8,330 nt of DNA from Acidobacteriaceae bacterium (GTDB lineage: Bacteria > Acidobacteriota > Terriglobia > Terriglobales > Acidobacteriaceae), in the NCBI GenBank assembly GCA_003164255.1, contig PLST01000490.1, positions 3,899-12,228 of the forward strand, read 5' to 3'. This document shows, piece by piece, positions 5,669 to 8,330 of this stretch (within the stretch, counting starts at the first letter, position 1; each line of letters starts with the position of its first letter). The notes beneath the pieces are model-generated. The model did not search any database and was not told the origin of the DNA. It saw only the letters and a list, made by a program, of their open reading frames with translations. The position numbers and the translations under genes were made by a program.

Positions 5669-8330
5669 ATGGGGGCAAGCAGGCAAGCTGATGCGGCTGT
5701 GGAAGTTAACGCCTGGCTCGCAGCCGGCGGCACTGTCGTCGCCGCCAGCGAACGCGCCGCCCGCGGGCTTCAAAACAGATTCAATCGCGAACGCCGCGCT
5801 CAAGGCCTTTCCGCCTGGCCTGCTCCCGCGATCCACGACTTCCAGACCTTCCTCCGCACCGCCTGGCAAGACCACGCGCCCACCACTGAATCCCGGCTCA
5901 TCCTCGATGCCTTGCAGGAGCAGTCGCTCTGGGCCAGCCTCATCGGCTCGGCTGAAAGCGTGGCGACTCTTCTCGAAGGCCCGCGCAATCGGATGGCCGC
6001 GCTCGCTATGGAAGCCCACAACCTTCTGTGCGCCTACGCGCCCAACCACCTCCGGCGCTCTGCGCGTGCCGGATGGGACCACGACGCCGCCAGCTTCAGC
6101 GCCTGGCTCGCCGCATTCGACCAGGCCTGCCGCTCCTCAAACCTCGTCAGCCCCGCCCGTCTTCCGCTCGAACTGATTCCTCTGCTTGAAAATTCCGGAT
6201 CGCAGCGCCAGCCACTGCTCCTCATCGGCTTTGACCGTATTCTCCCCACGCAGCGCCGCCTCTTTGACGCCTGGGGGACATGGCGGCAGAGCTCGCAGGA
6301 GGGCTCGCAAGCGGCCCCCGCTCCTGATCGCCGCTTCTATTCCGCTCCGGACAGCCAATCCGAGCTCGCTGCCTGCGCTCTCTGGGCCAAAGAGCTTCTC
6401 GCCGCCGACCCCTACACAAACCTCCTCGTCATCACCGAGGACCTGGCTACCCGCCGCGGTGAAATTGAGCGCGCCTTCCTCAACGTTGGCGACCCTCAAG
6501 CCAACAACCCGCTCTTTGAGTTCTCTCTCGGCATTCCCCTCAGCCAGGTTGGGCTCGCGCGCGGCGCATCCCTCGTCCTGCGCTGGCTTTCAGCACCCAT
6601 CAGCGAAAACGAGCTCGACTGGCTGCTGTCGGCTGGACAGATCGCGGCCGATCAAGACGAGTCCATCGCCCTTCAGACGTACGTCCGCACCCTGCGCCGC
6701 CGCGCGCTCGAGCGCACCCTCTGGTCTCTCGATGCATTTCTCGCGCAGCCCACGCGCACGCAACTGCCGCCCGCCTTCGTCACTCGCATCACCCAGGCCC
6801 AACGTCGACTGAGAGAGAACGACCAGCGCGCCAAACCTCCACTCGAGTGTGCCGAGCTCGTCCCGCAGCTCCTTGAGATCATCGGCTGGCCCGGCTTTCG
6901 TCCCCTCGCGAGCGCGGAGTTCCAGGCCAGCCGCCGCTGGCAGCAAGCCGTCGACTCCTGCGCTTCCCTCGGCTTCGATGGCCGCCGCCTGCGCTGGCGA
7001 GAGTTCCTCTCGGTTCTCGCCCAGGCCCTGGATCAGACTCTCTTCGCGCCCGAGTCCCGCGACGCTCCTATCCAGATCGCTGGCCCGGCTCAATCCGCAG
7101 GCATCACCGCAGACGCAATCTGGTTCCTCGGCGCTTCTGAGAGCGCGTGGCCCACTTCCGGCTCCGTGCACCCACTGCTCCCGCTCGAGGTTCAGCGCGA
7201 TGCTGGGATGCCGCACGCCTCCGCGCAGCTCGACTGGGAACTCTCCCGCACGATCACGGGCCGCCTGCTCGCCTCGGCGCCTCGTGTCTGCTTCAGCTAC
7301 GCGCGCCAAAGCGAAAACGCCGAGGCGCGCCCCTCGCGACTGATTGAGCAGCTTGCAGCCAAGCCTCAACCCCTGCCCGAAGAACTCAAGCCGCCCGCCG
7401 CGCCGGAACCGCTCACTGAAACATTCGAAGATGCAAGCAGCGTCCCGTTCCCGCCCGGCAAAGTCGAGGGCGGCTCCGCCGTTCTCACCCATCAGTCCCA
7501 GTGCCCCTTCAAGGCCTTCGCCACTGCCCGCCTCGGCGCATCCGATTGGGAGCCCGCTGAGCCCTGCCTCACCGCATCCCAGCGCGGCCAACTCCTCCAC
7601 GCCGTCCTTCGCTCCGTCTGGTCTGGTCCGCCTCACGGACTCCACTCGCTCGCTGAACTCAAAGCCCTCACCGATCTCCCCGCATTTGTGGCTGCCCACG
7701 TCCAACCCGTTCTCGACGAAAAAATCTCCGGGTCGGTCCGCGAGCGTATGCCGCGACGCTACCTTCAGCTTGAAGCCCAGCGCCTCACCCATCTCGTCCG
7801 AGAGTGGCTAGCGTATGAAGCCACCCGCGCCGACTTTGAAGTAATCGAGACGGAGGCACAGCGCACAATCTCCCTCGCCTCACTCAGCTTCGATGTCCGG
7901 CTCGACCGCACCGACCGGCTCAACGACGATTCCCTTCTTGTCATTGACTACAAGTCGGGCCTTGTCTCGCCCAATTCCTGGGCGCTGCCTCGGCCTGACG
8001 ATGTCCAGCTCCCGCTCTACGCCACCTGCGCACGCGCTCCGGGTGAAGTGCTCGCCGGGCTCGTCTTCGCCAAAGTCCGCACTGGTAAAGATCAGGGCTT
8101 CGCCGGATTCGTGGGCGACGCCCGCGCCACGCTCGTGCCCGGCCTCGGCGCGAGCGCCGCGCTCGTCAAGAATCCGCTCTCCGCCGAGCAGCTCGACGGC
8201 TGGAAAGACAAGATTGAGGAATTAGCAGACGACTTCCTCGCCGGCCGCGCAGAAGTGGATCCGCGCGACTACCCCAAAACCTGCGAGTCCTGCGGCCTGC
8301 AAACAATTTGCAGGATTACGGAAAATCGCG
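5669..8330 (+). CDS. AddB-like DNA repair protein with C-terminal iron-sulfur PD-(D/E)XK nuclease, 3'-partial
   Basis: The frame is open from 5594 to the window end without a stop; 887 codons are visible from the ATG at 5669. The protein resembles the AddB-like 'probable DNA repair protein' family (TIGR03623, about 900 residues), so little is probably missing. The N-terminal region is helicase-like but carries VVAASERAARG (about 23-33) where a Walker A loop would stand, so ATPase activity is unlikely. LLIGFDRILPTQ (184-195) and IWFLGASESAWP (484-495) match conserved helicase-core segments of the family. The nuclease domain has C612 (QCPFKAF), H644 (GQLLHAVL), D746/D749 (RLDRTDRL), D760 and K762 (VIDYKSG), and Q780/Y784 (QLPLYA). 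The last cysteines, C872-x2-C875-x5-C881, with C612 complete the four-Cys Fe-S site known from AddB and Cas4. Such proteins normally act with an AddA/RecB-like helicase-nuclease in double-strand break resection; that gene would be expected just downstream. The start is uncertain: GTG 5651 and TTG 5633 are in frame and none has a clear ribosome binding site. Confidence 0.88.
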   Translation, partial: MGASRQADAAVEVNAWLAAGGTVVAASERAARGLQNRFNRERRAQGLSAWPAPAIHDFQTFLRTAWQDHAPTTESRLILDALQEQSLWASLIGSAESVATLLEGPRNRMAALAMEAHNLLCAYAPNHLRRSARAGWDHDAASFSAWLAAFDQACRSSNLVSPARLPLELIPLLENSGSQRQPLLLIGFDRILPTQRRLFDAWGTWRQSSQEGSQAAPAPDRRFYSAPDSQSELAACALWAKELLAADPYTNLLVITEDLATRRGEIERAFLNVGDPQANNPLFEFSLGIPLSQVGLARGASLVLRWLSAPISENELDWLLSAGQIAADQDESIALQTYVRTLRRRALERTLWSLDAFLAQPTRTQLPPAFVTRITQAQRRLRENDQRAKPPLECAELVPQLLEIIGWPGFRPLASAEFQASRRWQQAVDSCASLGFDGRRLRWREFLSVLAQALDQTLFAPESRDAPIQIAGPAQSAGITADAIWFLGASESAWPTSGSVHPLLPLEVQRDAGMPHASAQLDWELSRTITGRLLASAPRVCFSYARQSENAEARPSRLIEQLAAKPQPLPEELKPPAAPEPLTETFEDASSVPFPPGKVEGGSAVLTHQSQCPFKAFATARLGASDWEPAEPCLTASQRGQLLHAVLRSVWSGPPHGLHSLAELKALTDLPAFVAAHVQPVLDEKISGSVRERMPRRYLQLEAQRLTHLVREWLAYEATRADFEVIETEAQRTISLASLSFDVRLDRTDRLNDDSLLVIDYKSGLVSPNSWALPRPDDVQLPLYATCARAPGEVLAGLVFAKVRTGKDQGFAGFVGDARATLVPGLGASAALVKNPLSAEQLDGWKDKIEELADDFLAGRAEVDPRDYPKTCESCGLQTICRITENR

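Noticed and set aside
5538..5678. 47-residue N-terminal extension of the GH79-like protein from an ATG at 5678
   Set aside because: The extension is basic and proline-rich, would place the signal sequence internally, overlaps the start of the divergent gene and lies upstream of the TATAAT box.
5571..6176. 201-codon + strand frame overlapping the start of the AddB-like gene
   Set aside because: It is a proline/serine-rich, low-complexity frame shadow. The other frame from 5669 gives a conserved protein with no stop to the window end.
6590..7792. 400-codon - strand open frame opposite the AddB-like gene
   Set aside because: It is again in codon-aligned antisense register and is explained by codon use. 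The + strand frame carries the conserved nuclease and Fe-S residues.
868..8330. Idea that the CHAT protein and the nuclease form a defence system
   Set aside because: The CHAT protein has an export signal, the two genes are on opposite strands with a metabolic gene between them, and the nuclease fits a housekeeping AddB-like repair family. Nothing in the sequence links them.

Overview
The window is GC-rich, densely coding bacterial DNA. Gene style and family content suggest a soil-type heterotroph, most likely an acidobacterium (Terriglobia-like). The reasons are an exported YVTN-propeller protein with a C-terminal CHAT domain, a GH79-type glycoside hydrolase, and an SDR of the mannonate/fructuronate group. 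This placement rests on overall resemblance only; there is no rRNA or marker gene here. No tRNA, rRNA, CRISPR array, insertion sequence or phage gene was seen.

Layout from left to right. (1) Positions 1-747, + strand: the 3' part of a classical SDR oxidoreductase, probably fructuronate reductase (D-mannonate oxidoreductase). Its N-terminal nucleotide-binding glycine loop lies outside the window. (2) Positions 771-801: a 14-bp perfect hairpin flanked by A- and T-rich tracts, a bidirectional terminator between two convergent genes. (3) Positions 868-3570, - strand: a 900-residue exported protein with a signal peptide, a YVTN-type beta-propeller, a cysteine-rich linker and a C-terminal CHAT (caspase/separase-like) protease domain with a visible His/Cys pair. 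(4) Positions 3571-3920: a 350-bp non-coding spacer with a likely extended -10 promoter for the CHAT gene and an unexplained 23-bp-period direct repeat. (5) Positions 3921-5537, - strand: an exported, possibly lipid-anchored, GH79/heparanase-like glycoside hydrolase. (6) Positions 5538-5668: a short divergent promoter region with an interrupted inverted repeat. (7) Position 5669 to the right edge, + strand: an AddB-like protein with a C-terminal PD-(D/E)XK nuclease and a four-cysteine iron-sulfur signature. It is open to the window end.

How the genes may work together. The hydrolase and the SDR fit two steps of hexuronate use: release of glucuronate from a polymer or glycoside outside the cytoplasm, then reduction of fructuronate to mannonate inside. 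This is inference from families; the isomerase and dehydratase between them are not in the window. The exported CHAT protein sits between these genes without an obvious metabolic role and is the least explained gene. The AddB-like nuclease is a DNA-repair gene whose helicase partner would be expected just downstream. I see no evidence that the CHAT protein and the nuclease form one defence system: the CHAT protein carries a signal peptide, and the two genes are separate, divergently oriented transcription units.
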